A stretch of DNA of 12,446 nucleotides from NCBI GenBank assembly GCA_964647255.1, contig CAZYGI010000097.1, forward strand, positions 1 to 12,446. The letters run 5' to 3'. Within the stretch, counting starts at the first letter, position 1; each line of letters starts with the position of its first letter. Shown piece by piece: positions 1 through 6,668 of the stretch. Under the pieces are notes generated by a model. It saw only the letters and a list, made by a program, of their open reading frames with translations. It was not told where the DNA came from and did no database searches. The stretch comes from CAWJEL01 sp964647255 (GTDB taxonomy: Bacteria > Chloroflexota > Anaerolineae > CG2-30-64-16). Both the position numbers and the translations under genes were made by a program.

Positions 1-501
1 GGCAGGCGGCGCGCCCGAAGCGGCGACGGGCGCCGGGACGGCGGGCGTTCCGGTTGCGACGGCCGGGGCGGCGAGCGCAGGCTGGGCGGTGACGGGCGGC
101 GTGAACCCCGCGCGTTCGGGCACGTTGGCCACGCCGAAGATCAGCACGTTGGCCGCGCTCACCCAGCCGGTTGCACCGTCCCGCGTTGCGCCGTAAAACC
201 ACTGCGCGTCGGCGGTCCGGCCGCTGACCTTGACCGCCGCGCCTGCTGCGAGATCGCGGAGCGGCTGTCCCGCATCGTCATACAGGCTGGCGCCGCCAGC
301 ACGCACCACGGCCAGCGTCGTCCCGGTGGACGCCGCCTCGCGCAGGGCCGGCGCCGGGTCGAGCGGCCGCGCCGAGGCGATGCCGAACGATGCGATGAAG
401 ACGGCAAGCAGCAACGAACCGGTGAGCACAAGAGGCGTCCACCGGCGCCGGCTTCGACCGGAAACAAAGAACCCCGGCCTGGCGGGGCAATCGTGTGTCA
501 T
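1..501 (-). CDS. Secreted/anchored SH3b-domain protein, N-terminal part (cut by left edge)
   Basis: The reading frame is open from an ATG at 501 to the window edge, 167 codons without a stop, so the C-terminus is missing. Residues 1-21 are basic and Arg-rich, 22-43 form a hydrophobic segment, and an ASA motif at 42-44 could be a signal peptidase I site. This suggests an exported or membrane-anchored protein. Residues about 62-122 read as a bacterial SH3 (SH3b/SH3_3) domain: an AVVRAGGASLYD strand, a turn, QWFYGA around Trp101, then GWVSAANV at 112-119. A Pro/Ala/Thr-rich linker follows from about 132. SH3b domains usually bind peptidoglycan or mediate adhesion; what the missing C-terminal part does cannot be seen. 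The start is supported by AAGGA eight bases upstream and a TATAAT box further up. It is transcribed away from the two-component genes. The domain call is good; the function is unknown. Confidence 0.72.
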   Translation of the reverse strand, partial: MTHDCPARPGFFVSGRSRRRWTPLVLTGSLLLAVFIASFGIASARPLDPAPALREAASTGTTLAVVRAGGASLYDDAGQPLRDLAAGAAVKVSGRTADAQWFYGATRDGATGWVSAANVLIFGVANVPERAGFTPPVTAQPALAAPAVATGTPAVPAPVAASGAPPA

Positions 502-535
502 GGATCAAATCCTTTTTGAGCGGAATCTGCCCTCG

Positions 536-541
536 ATTATA
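536..541 (-). promoter_or_regulatory. Consensus -10 box (TATAAT) for the SH3b gene
   Basis: A perfect TATAAT reads on the minus strand about 35 bases upstream of the ATG at 501, giving a leader of roughly 25-30 bases. No convincing TTGACA-like -35 lies at 16-19 bases. The upstream stretch is instead a GC-rich segment with two CCGCGG palindromes (544-549 and 554-559). Call based on one box only. Confidence 0.4.
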
Positions 542-660
542 GCCCGCGGCGGGCCGCGGCGCATCTATCGCGGGGGCTATCTCACCCCTGCCGCAAGACC
601 TATCCGCGCGGCCAAAGGACACATGACCACTGGACACCTGGAACTGTATCTCGCGGCATA

Positions 661-690
661 TTGCCTCGCCGTTTCGGCCTATGCTATACT
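661..690 (+). promoter_or_regulatory. Possible SigA-type promoter for the two-component operon
   Basis: TTGCCT (661-666) and TATACT (685-690) are separated by 18 bases. The -10 matches the consensus at five of six positions and the -35 at four of six. Transcription would begin near 697, leaving a very short leader before the ATG at 711. This placement is another reason to reject the ATG at 681, which would lie upstream of the transcript. The remaining sequence from 542 to 660 holds nothing else recognisable. Confidence 0.4.
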
Positions 691-695
691 CGCGT

Positions 696-703
696 AGGAA
701 GGA
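696..703 (+). promoter_or_regulatory. Ribosome binding site deciding the histidine kinase start
   Basis: AGGAAGGA sits seven bases before the ATG at 711. The in-frame ATG at 681 has no comparable site and its codons would run through this motif, so 711 is chosen. Confidence 0.75.
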
Positions 704-710
704 AAAAACC

Positions 711-1967
711 ATGCTTGCGCGGGCCAAACGGTGGCTTAACCCTTATCCCGACACGCCAGGGGCACTGCGCCTCAGCTTTGCCGCGGCCTACATCGGCGTG
801 ATGGGCGCGCTGGTGGTCTACTCCAACTTCACACACTCGTGCAGCGCACACCTGCCGCGGACGCGCCAATGGGCGATGATCGGCCTCCTGGCACTGATGC
901 TGTTCATCGAGCGTTTCGAGCTGGGAAGAGACTCCTATCCTCTGCCGCGGCGCCAGGCCACCGGGCTGTTGATCATTCGCATCGTGCTCGTGCAAGGCGT
1001 TGCTCTGCTGGACTGCACCGATCTTGCAGTGCTGCTCTACGTGGTCGTACCGTTCGCCGCCTACTTCCTCCTGGGCCCCAGCTTCAGCCGGCTCATCGGC
1101 TTCGCTTACTGGTGCCTCGTGGCGGCGCAGACCTGGCAGACCGGTGACGTCAGCCTGAAGCTGAACTTGAATTCCCTGACCGGCCTGGTGATCTTCACGC
1201 CGCTGCTGATTTTCGTGCACGTGATCGCCGGCCACATTGACCGGGATCAGCGGAGCAAGCAGCAGATGCGGCAGTTGCTGGCGCAGTTGGAAGCGTCCCA
1301 CCGGCAACTGCAGGCCTACGCAGGCCGCGTCGCCGAGCTGGCGGCCGCCGCCGAGCGCAACCGGCTGGCTCGGGACATCCACGATAGCCTGGGTCACTAC
1401 CTGACGGCGATCAACATCCAACTGGAGAAAGCGCAGGTCTACCGCGCACGCAATCCGGAGGAAGCGGATCGCGCCATCCAGGACGCCAAGCAAACCGCGC
1501 GCGCTGCGCTCCAAGACGTGCGTCTGTCGGTCAGCGCGCTGCGCGACACGGAGGAACGCTTCTCGCTCCGGCAGTCGCTGGCCGACCTGGTGGGCCGGAT
1601 GGACGGCGATACGCTTGAGATTACGTGCAATGTCGAGGGAGCTGAGACGGATTACGCGGGGCCAGTGTTGACCGCCCTGTATCGCGCGGCGCAGGAAGGA
1701 CTGACCAACGTCCAGAAGCATGCCCAGGCCCATCACGTGCTGTTGGACGTGCAGTTGGGTGAGGCCGAAGCACGCCTCAAGTTGCACGACGATGGTGCGG
1801 GCTTCGCCGCCGACGCGTTGACGGAGCATCGCGGCTACGGGCTGCAGGGGCTCCAGGAGCGCCTGGAGCTGGTCAGGGGACAGATGTGCATCACCAGCGA
1901 CGCGCGCACCGGCACGGAGCTCACCGTCATCATCCCCAAATACCTCGCGCAATTGGCGGCAACATGA
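711..1967 (+). CDS. Membrane sensor histidine kinase, DesK/NarL class (HisKA_3)
   Basis: A 418-residue two-component sensor kinase that autophosphorylates on histidine and passes phosphate to the adjacent regulator. Residues about 20-175 are mostly hydrophobic with roughly five to six membrane segments and no sizeable extracellular domain, so it may sense the membrane or an intramembrane stimulus. A linker with coiled-coil character (about 178-215) leads to the HisKA_3 dimerisation helix with the H-box RDIHDSLGHYLT; the phospho-acceptor is His224. The HATPase_c domain shows the N-box RAAQEGLTNVQKHA (325-338), the G1 box DDGAGF (360-365) and the G2 box GYGLQGLQERLELVRG (375-390). All catalytic boxes appear intact. 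Its stop overlaps the response regulator start in ATGA, indicating translational coupling and a cognate pair. The signal sensed cannot be inferred; no obvious target gene lies alongside. Confidence 0.93.
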   Translation: MLARAKRWLNPYPDTPGALRLSFAAAYIGVMGALVVYSNFTHSCSAHLPRTRQWAMIGLLALMLFIERFELGRDSYPLPRRQATGLLIIRIVLVQGVALLDCTDLAVLLYVVVPFAAYFLLGPSFSRLIGFAYWCLVAAQTWQTGDVSLKLNLNSLTGLVIFTPLLIFVHVIAGHIDRDQRSKQQMRQLLAQLEASHRQLQAYAGRVAELAAAAERNRLARDIHDSLGHYLTAINIQLEKAQVYRARNPEEADRAIQDAKQTARAALQDVRLSVSALRDTEERFSLRQSLADLVGRMDGDTLEITCNVEGAETDYAGPVLTALYRAAQEGLTNVQKHAQAHHVLLDVQLGEAEARLKLHDDGAGFAADALTEHRGYGLQGLQERLELVRGQMCITSDARTGTELTVIIPKYLAQLAAT

Positions 1968-2659
1968 GTGAACCGGGTCTTTCAAGCGGCGCAGACGCGC
2001 CTGAAATCGTCACGGTCCTGGTGGCCGATGACCAACGCCTGGTGCGGGAAGGCATCGCCTCGTTGCTCGACATCCAGGAAGGTATCAGCGTGGTCGGGAA
2101 GGCCATCAACGGTCAAGAAGCCATCGAGAAGGCGCTGGCCCTGCGCCCTGATGTCATCCTGATGGACGTGCGCATGCCCGTGATGGATGGCATCGTGGCG
2201 ACGGCGCAGATTCACCGCCAGTTGCCCGGCAGCCAGGTGATCATGCTGACCACCTTCGACGACGAGGAATACATCGTCAAATCGCTGCGTGCGGGCGCGG
2301 TGGGCTATCTGCTCAAGGACATCCCCGCGTCCCAACTGGCGCGCGCCGTGCAACTGGCGCACAGCGGCATCTATCAGCTTGATCCTTCGGTGGCCGGCAA
2401 GCTGGTGGGGATGCTGGGCGCCGCCCCCGCGGAGCGCCTGCCCGCGCCGCCGGCCCTGCCGATCGAGAGCGACCTGACGGAGCGCGAGCTGGAGGTGCTG
2501 CGGCTCATCGGCACCGGCGCCACCAACCGGGAGATCGCCGACCAGCTGATCGTCAGTGAGGGGACGGTCAAGAACCACGTCTCCAGCATCCTCGGCCGGC
2601 TGGGTCTGCGCGACCGGACACAGGCCGCGCTTTACGCGCACGAACATGGGTTGGCCTGA
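1964..2659 (+). CDS. Response regulator, NarL/FixJ family with LuxR-type HTH
   Basis: A 231-residue DNA-binding response regulator, partner of the upstream kinase. The receiver domain (about 16-132) has the acidic pair Asp22-Asp23, phospho-acceptor Asp68 in VILMDVRMP, the switch threonines at 96-97 in LTTFDD and the conserved Lys118 in LLKD. A Pro/Ala-rich linker (about 153-168) joins it to a LuxR/GerE helix-turn-helix, residues about 170-228, with the motif LTERELEVLRLIGTGATNREIA and the recognition helix region SEGTVKNHVSSIL. The ATG at 1964 is chosen because it overlaps the kinase stop by four bases. The longer frame from 1886 would lie inside the kinase and adds a His/Arg-rich, non-homologous N-terminus. 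Regulon unknown; a membrane-stress or metabolite response is typical of the class but not shown here. Confidence 0.95.
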   Translation: MSEPGLSSGADAPEIVTVLVADDQRLVREGIASLLDIQEGISVVGKAINGQEAIEKALALRPDVILMDVRMPVMDGIVATAQIHRQLPGSQVIMLTTFDDEEYIVKSLRAGAVGYLLKDIPASQLARAVQLAHSGIYQLDPSVAGKLVGMLGAAPAERLPAPPALPIESDLTERELEVLRLIGTGATNREIADQLIVSEGTVKNHVSSILGRLGLRDRTQAALYAHEHGLA

Positions 2660-2720
2660 CAACGGGCCGGAGATTCTTCGCTGGCAGTGCGCGGCAACGG
2701 GTGTTGTGCGGTTAACCCGC
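2660..2720. other. Short convergent gap without a clear terminator
   Basis: The response regulator (plus) and the GH2 gene (minus) end facing each other 61 bases apart. The gap holds only a weak stem, CGGGT and ACCCG around a 12-base loop, plus a near-palindrome GCGGTTAACCCGC, and no T-tract. Transcription may end by factor-dependent means or read through into the opposite gene. Confidence 0.35.
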
Positions 2721-4526
2721 TCAGAATGACCGGGCGCATTGGGAATTGGCGTCGCCAATCAAGCCACGGTGCACGGCAGCCAGGCGCTCGGCCGGGAGCT
2801 TCTCCACCGCGCGATCATAAGTCAGATACCCGTTCGTCTCGATCTCCACATCGGCCGTCTGGGTGAAGATGGCCGCCATTAGCCCGCGCGGAATGAGGGG
2901 CCGGAGCTCATCTTCCAGGAGCGCAAAGTAGGCGTCGGCCAGCGCGGCGGGCGTATCAACGAAACGAACACTGAACTTCCGCGCCGAATCCCAGACGTGC
3001 CCGGCCACCTGCAGGCCATAGCCGCCGAACTCCGAGATGACGAACGCCCGGTCATCGCCGCGGCGCCCGCGTTCGTGCAGCCGCAGGCGATAGATGTGCC
3101 GGCTGCGATAGTCGCCCCCGCCCTGGTCGAACCACCCGCTGGCGTGATCTACTGATCGTGTTATGTCCAGTTCTTTGATCCATGCGGCGATTGCTTTGCC
3201 ATCGAACTGCCCCCACCCTTCATTGAACGGCACCCAGGCCGCGATGCACGGCGCATTGTACAGGTGCTCGATCATTCCGCGCAGCTCGGCGCGGAACTGC
3301 CGCCGATTGGCCTCATCGGCCCGGCCCCGCCGACGCAGGCCCCGGTCGTCCCGGCGCCGCCGATCGAATGCGAGCGAGACGAGGGTGGTCATGTTGCTCA
3401 CCGGTCGACCGCCGTTCGGCAGATCCTGCCAGACAATCAGGCCCAGGCGGTCGCAGTGATAATACCAGCGCGCCGGCTCCACCTTCACGTGCTTGCGGAT
3501 CAAGTTAGCGCCGATCCGCCGGGTGTATTCGACATCGAAGCGCAGCGCCTCATCGGTCGGCGCGGTGTAGAGGCCGTCGGGGAAATAGCCCTGGTCCAGC
3601 GGCCCGAACAGGAACAGCGGTTCGTTGTTCAGGTGAAACCGCATGTGCCCGTCGGCCGCATGCGCCAGGCTGAACTTGCGCATCGCGAAATAGCTCGTCA
3701 CCGTGTCCTCGCCTGCCGTCACCACCAGGTCATAGAGGTGCGGCGCGGCGGGGCTCCAGGGCACAGGATGCGGGATCGCCAGGGTGGCGGCTGCCGCCGT
3801 CTGCGCCTTGGCCACTGGCGCGCCCGCATCGAAGACAGCGATGCGGATATCGCCGCCGCCCGCGCCGCGCACGTCCACAGAGACTGTGACCGCTGCGGCA
3901 TCCAGGTCCGACGTGATCTTCAAGCCGGCGATGTAGCGCGACGGCACGGCCTCCAGCCACACCGTCTGCCAGATGCCCGAGACCGCCGTGTACCAGATCT
4001 GCCTGGGCTGCAACGCCTGCTTGCCGCACTGCTGCAACCCCGTATCGCTGGGATCCCAAACCGCGACGCGCAGCTCATTCTCCCCGGCGACCAGCGCGTC
4101 GGTGATGTCGAAGGTGAAGGGCAGATATCCGCCCGCGTGGTCGCCGACGCATCGGCCATTCACCCAGACGGTGCACTGATAGTCCACCGCGCCGAAGTGA
4201 AGCAGAACCCGCCCGCCCGGCTGCACGGCCGGGGGTGCGATAAACGTGCGCCGGTACCAAAGGCGCTCATCCGGCCGCAGCGGCCGGCCAACGCCGGAGA
4301 GCGCGGATTCGACTGGAAACGGCACCAGGATCCGACCGTCGAAGGCTTCGACTGCCGCCTGCTCCCCCGGCACGATGGCGTAATCCCACAGGCCGTTCAG
4401 ATTGGTCCAGCCGGCGCGGGCCATCTGCGGCCGCGGATATTCGGGCAGCGGACACGCGGGGTCAACGTCCGCGGCCCAACGGGTCAACAGGCGCCCGGGG
4501 ACAGGTTGCCAAGATGACAGGGACAC
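2721..4526 (-). CDS. Glycoside hydrolase family 2 (beta-galactosidase/beta-glucuronidase-like)
   Basis: A 601-residue retaining glycosidase. Residues about 40-190 form the N-terminal jelly-roll sugar-binding domain (WTNLNGLWDYAI; VLLHFGAVDYQCTVWVNG at 107-124). About 200-285 is the Ig-like domain. From about 290 a TIM barrel contains FHLNNEPLFLFGPLDQGYFPDGL, RKHVKVEPARWYYHCDRLGLIVWQDLPNGG, the acid/base Glu436 in PFNEGWGQ and the nucleophile Glu499 in VISEFGGYG. Both catalytic residues are present, so it should be active; the sugar it cleaves cannot be told from sequence. There is no signal peptide, hence probably cytoplasmic. The GTG start at 4526 is chosen because GAGGAG lies six bases before it; the ATG at 4613 would translate intergenic repeat sequence. 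An Arg-rich stretch (389-409) is unusual. It is the last gene of the five-gene minus-strand cluster. Confidence 0.9.
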   Translation of the reverse strand: MSLSSWQPVPGRLLTRWAADVDPACPLPEYPRPQMARAGWTNLNGLWDYAIVPGEQAAVEAFDGRILVPFPVESALSGVGRPLRPDERLWYRRTFIAPPAVQPGGRVLLHFGAVDYQCTVWVNGRCVGDHAGGYLPFTFDITDALVAGENELRVAVWDPSDTGLQQCGKQALQPRQIWYTAVSGIWQTVWLEAVPSRYIAGLKITSDLDAAAVTVSVDVRGAGGGDIRIAVFDAGAPVAKAQTAAAATLAIPHPVPWSPAAPHLYDLVVTAGEDTVTSYFAMRKFSLAHAADGHMRFHLNNEPLFLFGPLDQGYFPDGLYTAPTDEALRFDVEYTRRIGANLIRKHVKVEPARWYYHCDRLGLIVWQDLPNGGRPVSNMTTLVSLAFDRRRRDDRGLRRRGRADEANRRQFRAELRGMIEHLYNAPCIAAWVPFNEGWGQFDGKAIAAWIKELDITRSVDHASGWFDQGGGDYRSRHIYRLRLHERGRRGDDRAFVISEFGGYGLQVAGHVWDSARKFSVRFVDTPAALADAYFALLEDELRPLIPRGLMAAIFTQTADVEIETNGYLTYDRAVEKLPAERLAAVHRGLIGDANSQCARSF

Positions 4527-4532
4527 GGCAAT

Positions 4533-4538
4533 CTCCTC
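4533..4538 (-). promoter_or_regulatory. Ribosome binding site supporting a GTG start for the GH2 gene
   Basis: GAGGAG on the minus strand lies six bases before the GTG at 4524-4526. No such motif precedes the upstream in-frame ATG at 4613, so GTG is preferred. Confidence 0.75.
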
Positions 4539-4550
4539 ATTCGATAAACT

Positions 4551-4667
4551 TGAACGCAGATGGCACAGATGAACGCAGATTGGCGCTGACAGCTCGATTT
4601 CCAACTGGCACAATCAGGAATGAAAAGATCAGGTCAATCAGGTGGATCTGCGCGATCAGCGTTCTAT
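4551..4667. repeat. Degenerate short intergenic repeats between the two glycosidase genes
   Basis: The 143-base gap between the GH127 and GH2 genes holds two repeat styles. First, an 11-base unit TGAACGCAGAT occurs at 4551-4561 and again at 4570-4580, a 19-base period, with a related CACAGAT between them. Second, 4627-4660 shows loosely repeated GATCAGGT / CAATCAGGT / GGATCTGCG / CGATCAGCG units. These resemble the low-complexity 'ACGCAGAT' and 'ATCAGCG' spacers I recall from other environmental genomes; that resemblance is from memory. No coding function is likely. They could affect mRNA processing between the genes. Confidence 0.5.
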
Positions 4668-4669
4668 TC

Positions 4670-6634
4670 TCAAGCCGACCTCACGAAGACATTCATCTGC
4701 GACGGGCCGCGGTTGGCCCAGAGCATATACGGGATGAAAGTCAACGGGACGCCCGAAGGGGTGGCGCCCCGCAGGAGCGTGGCGCCGCCCAAAAGGTCCG
4801 GCGCGGGGACCGGGCACAGCGACACGGGGTCCACCTCGACGTCGAAAAGGTCTACCCCCGGGTTGTCCACGCTTTCGAGGCAGTAGACCAGCGGCCCGCG
4901 CGCCACGGCGAGCATCCCGCCGCAGCGCGGCAGCCGCCGATCCTGGCGGAGCAGGCGGATGGGCAGGGCGAAGTCAAGCGCCACCTCGTCGCCATCGCGC
5001 CATGCCCGCTCGATAGCCCACCAGCGCGCCTGCTGCGGCGCCAGACCACTGGCCCCCGGGATGACCGCCCCCTGCGACGCCTCGGGGGCGGCCGGCTCGC
5101 CGTTCAGCGTCGCGGCGAGCGCACCGGCCCAGGACGGGATGCGCAGGCGGAGGATACGCCGCGCGGTACCGTCTACGCGCACGCGGATGCGCACCTGCCC
5201 ATCCCAGGGCAGGCCGGACTCGACCTCGACCGCCAGCCCGCCGCCCACATCCGCCTGGCCGGTGACGTACTGATGGAGCCAAAGATCGTCCCCTGCGCGA
5301 CTGTAAAGATACCTCCCCAGCGCCGCCCAGGTGCGCGAGAGGTTCGACGGGCAGCAGGGCACGGCATACCACGCCTGCCGCGTCACCGCGCCGCGGCAGG
5401 CCAACGGGTTGTTGTAGAGATACGATCCGCCGTCCAGCCCCATGCCGACCGCGGCCGCGTTGTAAAGCTGCCACTCGAACAGGTCGCTGTATCTAACCTC
5501 GCCTGTGATCAGCGCCAGCTCCCAATTCCACAGCAGGCCGGCGAGCGCGGCGCACGTTTCAGCGTAAGCAAATTCGGGATCGAGCTCCGCATCGCGGCCA
5601 AACCCCTCGAGCCTGGGCAGCGCGCCAAGGCCGCCGGTGACGTACATCCGCCGGCTGACCATCCGCTCCCAGGCCGCGGCCTGCGCCGGCAGCAGGGTCG
5701 CGTCGCCTGCACAGCGGTACAGCATTGCCACCGCGGTCTGCAGATACCCGAACCGCACCGCGTGGCCCACCGGGATCGTCTGCCGGCGCACGGGGGCGTG
5801 CTGCTGGAAATACTTCCCGCTCAACGCGCTGGCGTACCAACGGAGGTTGGCGTTCGCCGGCTCCGGCGCGGCGTTGTCCGGCGGGAGCTGGTTGGGCGTG
5901 TAGTCCGGGTGTGCCGCGAGATAGGCCTGCCGTCGTTGGGCGACGATCTGCGCCCGCGCGGCGGCCGCGGCGCGCTGGCGCACGATCGCCAAGGCGAAGA
6001 TCGGCGTGCGGCCGCGCTGCTCGATAAACTGCTGCGCCAGGTCGCGATAGGTCGCATCACCGGTGGCGCGGTGCAGCCGCAGCAGGGCAATCTCGATCTC
6101 CTCGTGGCCGGGCGTGTAGACCGGCCCGCGGCCGCGGAAATCCGCCACGATCCGGTCAGCCGCGGCGCGGGCGATCGCCAGCAGCTCGGTGCGGCCCGTG
6201 GCCTCGTGGTGCGAAACCCCCGCCTCGATCAGGTGGCCGTGGCAGTAAAGCTCGTGCTCGATCTGCAAGTTGGCCCACCGCACGCCCGGGAAGTGGACCT
6301 GGTTGTAGGTGAAAAGGTAGCCGTCCGGCGCCTGCGCGCGGCCGAGCAGCGCGATCAAATCGTCCATCAGCGCGGCCAGCCGGGGATCCGGGTGATGGAC
6401 GATGATACGGGCAGCCGCGTCCAGCCACTTAAACGCGTCCGAGTCCGCGAAGAACCACCCCTCGCGCAGCCCGTCCAGCTCGCCGGCCGCGATGCGGAAA
6501 TTGTCAATGCACCCGCTGGCCTCGAGCTGCTCCCACTGCTGGAAGATCGCCCGCCGCGCGTTCACCGCCAGCCGCTGGCCCCAGAACCCGCCGGTGATGC
6601 GGACAGCCCCAAGGGGCAGCTCCTCCATGTCCAA
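4670..6634 (-). CDS. GH127 (DUF1680) beta-L-arabinofuranosidase-like enzyme
   Basis: A 654-residue protein of the HypBA1 type, retaining enzymes with a zinc-bound cysteine nucleophile that remove beta-L-arabinofuranosyl residues. The N-terminal motif VRITGGFWGQR and an (alpha/alpha)6-barrel are followed by ETC at 359-361 and CCPSN at 427-431. These align with the known zinc ligands Glu338, Cys340, Cys417 and Cys418 of HypBA1. Glu343 lies sixteen residues before Glu359, as the proposed acid/base Glu322 does before Glu338. The C-terminal part (about 460-640) is beta-sandwich-like. No signal peptide, so likely cytoplasmic. The TTG start at 6634 has GGAGG six bases upstream; an ATG two codons later (6628) is the alternative with poorer spacing. 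It lies 34 bases after the transporter gene. A related family such as GH146 is possible; the exact substrate is inferred. Confidence 0.9.
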   Translation of the reverse strand: MDMEELPLGAVRITGGFWGQRLAVNARRAIFQQWEQLEASGCIDNFRIAAGELDGLREGWFFADSDAFKWLDAAARIIVHHPDPRLAALMDDLIALLGRAQAPDGYLFTYNQVHFPGVRWANLQIEHELYCHGHLIEAGVSHHEATGRTELLAIARAAADRIVADFRGRGPVYTPGHEEIEIALLRLHRATGDATYRDLAQQFIEQRGRTPIFALAIVRQRAAAAARAQIVAQRRQAYLAAHPDYTPNQLPPDNAAPEPANANLRWYASALSGKYFQQHAPVRRQTIPVGHAVRFGYLQTAVAMLYRCAGDATLLPAQAAAWERMVSRRMYVTGGLGALPRLEGFGRDAELDPEFAYAETCAALAGLLWNWELALITGEVRYSDLFEWQLYNAAAVGMGLDGGSYLYNNPLACRGAVTRQAWYAVPCCPSNLSRTWAALGRYLYSRAGDDLWLHQYVTGQADVGGGLAVEVESGLPWDGQVRIRVRVDGTARRILRLRIPSWAGALAATLNGEPAAPEASQGAVIPGASGLAPQQARWWAIERAWRDGDEVALDFALPIRLLRQDRRLPRCGGMLAVARGPLVYCLESVDNPGVDLFDVEVDPVSLCPVPAPDLLGGATLLRGATPSGVPLTFIPYMLWANRGPSQMNVFVRSA

Positions 6635-6640
6635 TGTCCC

Positions 6641-6646
6641 CCTCCC
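6641..6646 (-). promoter_or_regulatory. Ribosome binding site for the GH127 gene (TTG or ATG start)
   Basis: GGGAGG on the minus strand leaves six bases to the TTG at 6634 and twelve to the ATG at 6628. Spacing favours TTG and codon preference favours ATG; the products differ by two residues. Confidence 0.5.
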
Positions 6647-6668
6647 TGGCCCCCGTTCCGCAAATAGC

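Noticed and set aside
684..1985. A 433-codon minus-strand frame opposite the histidine kinase
   Set aside because: The plus strand encodes all kinase boxes; the antisense product is His/Gln/Arg-rich with no recognisable domain.
2675..2715. Bidirectional terminator between the convergent genes
   Set aside because: The best stem is only 5 bp with a 12-base loop and has no T-tract on either strand.
4514..6667. A 717-codon open frame on the plus strand opposite GH127
   Set aside because: It is antisense to a protein with clear GH127 motifs, is rich in Arg/Pro/Ala/Gly, and resembles no family. Long antisense frames are common in GC-rich DNA.
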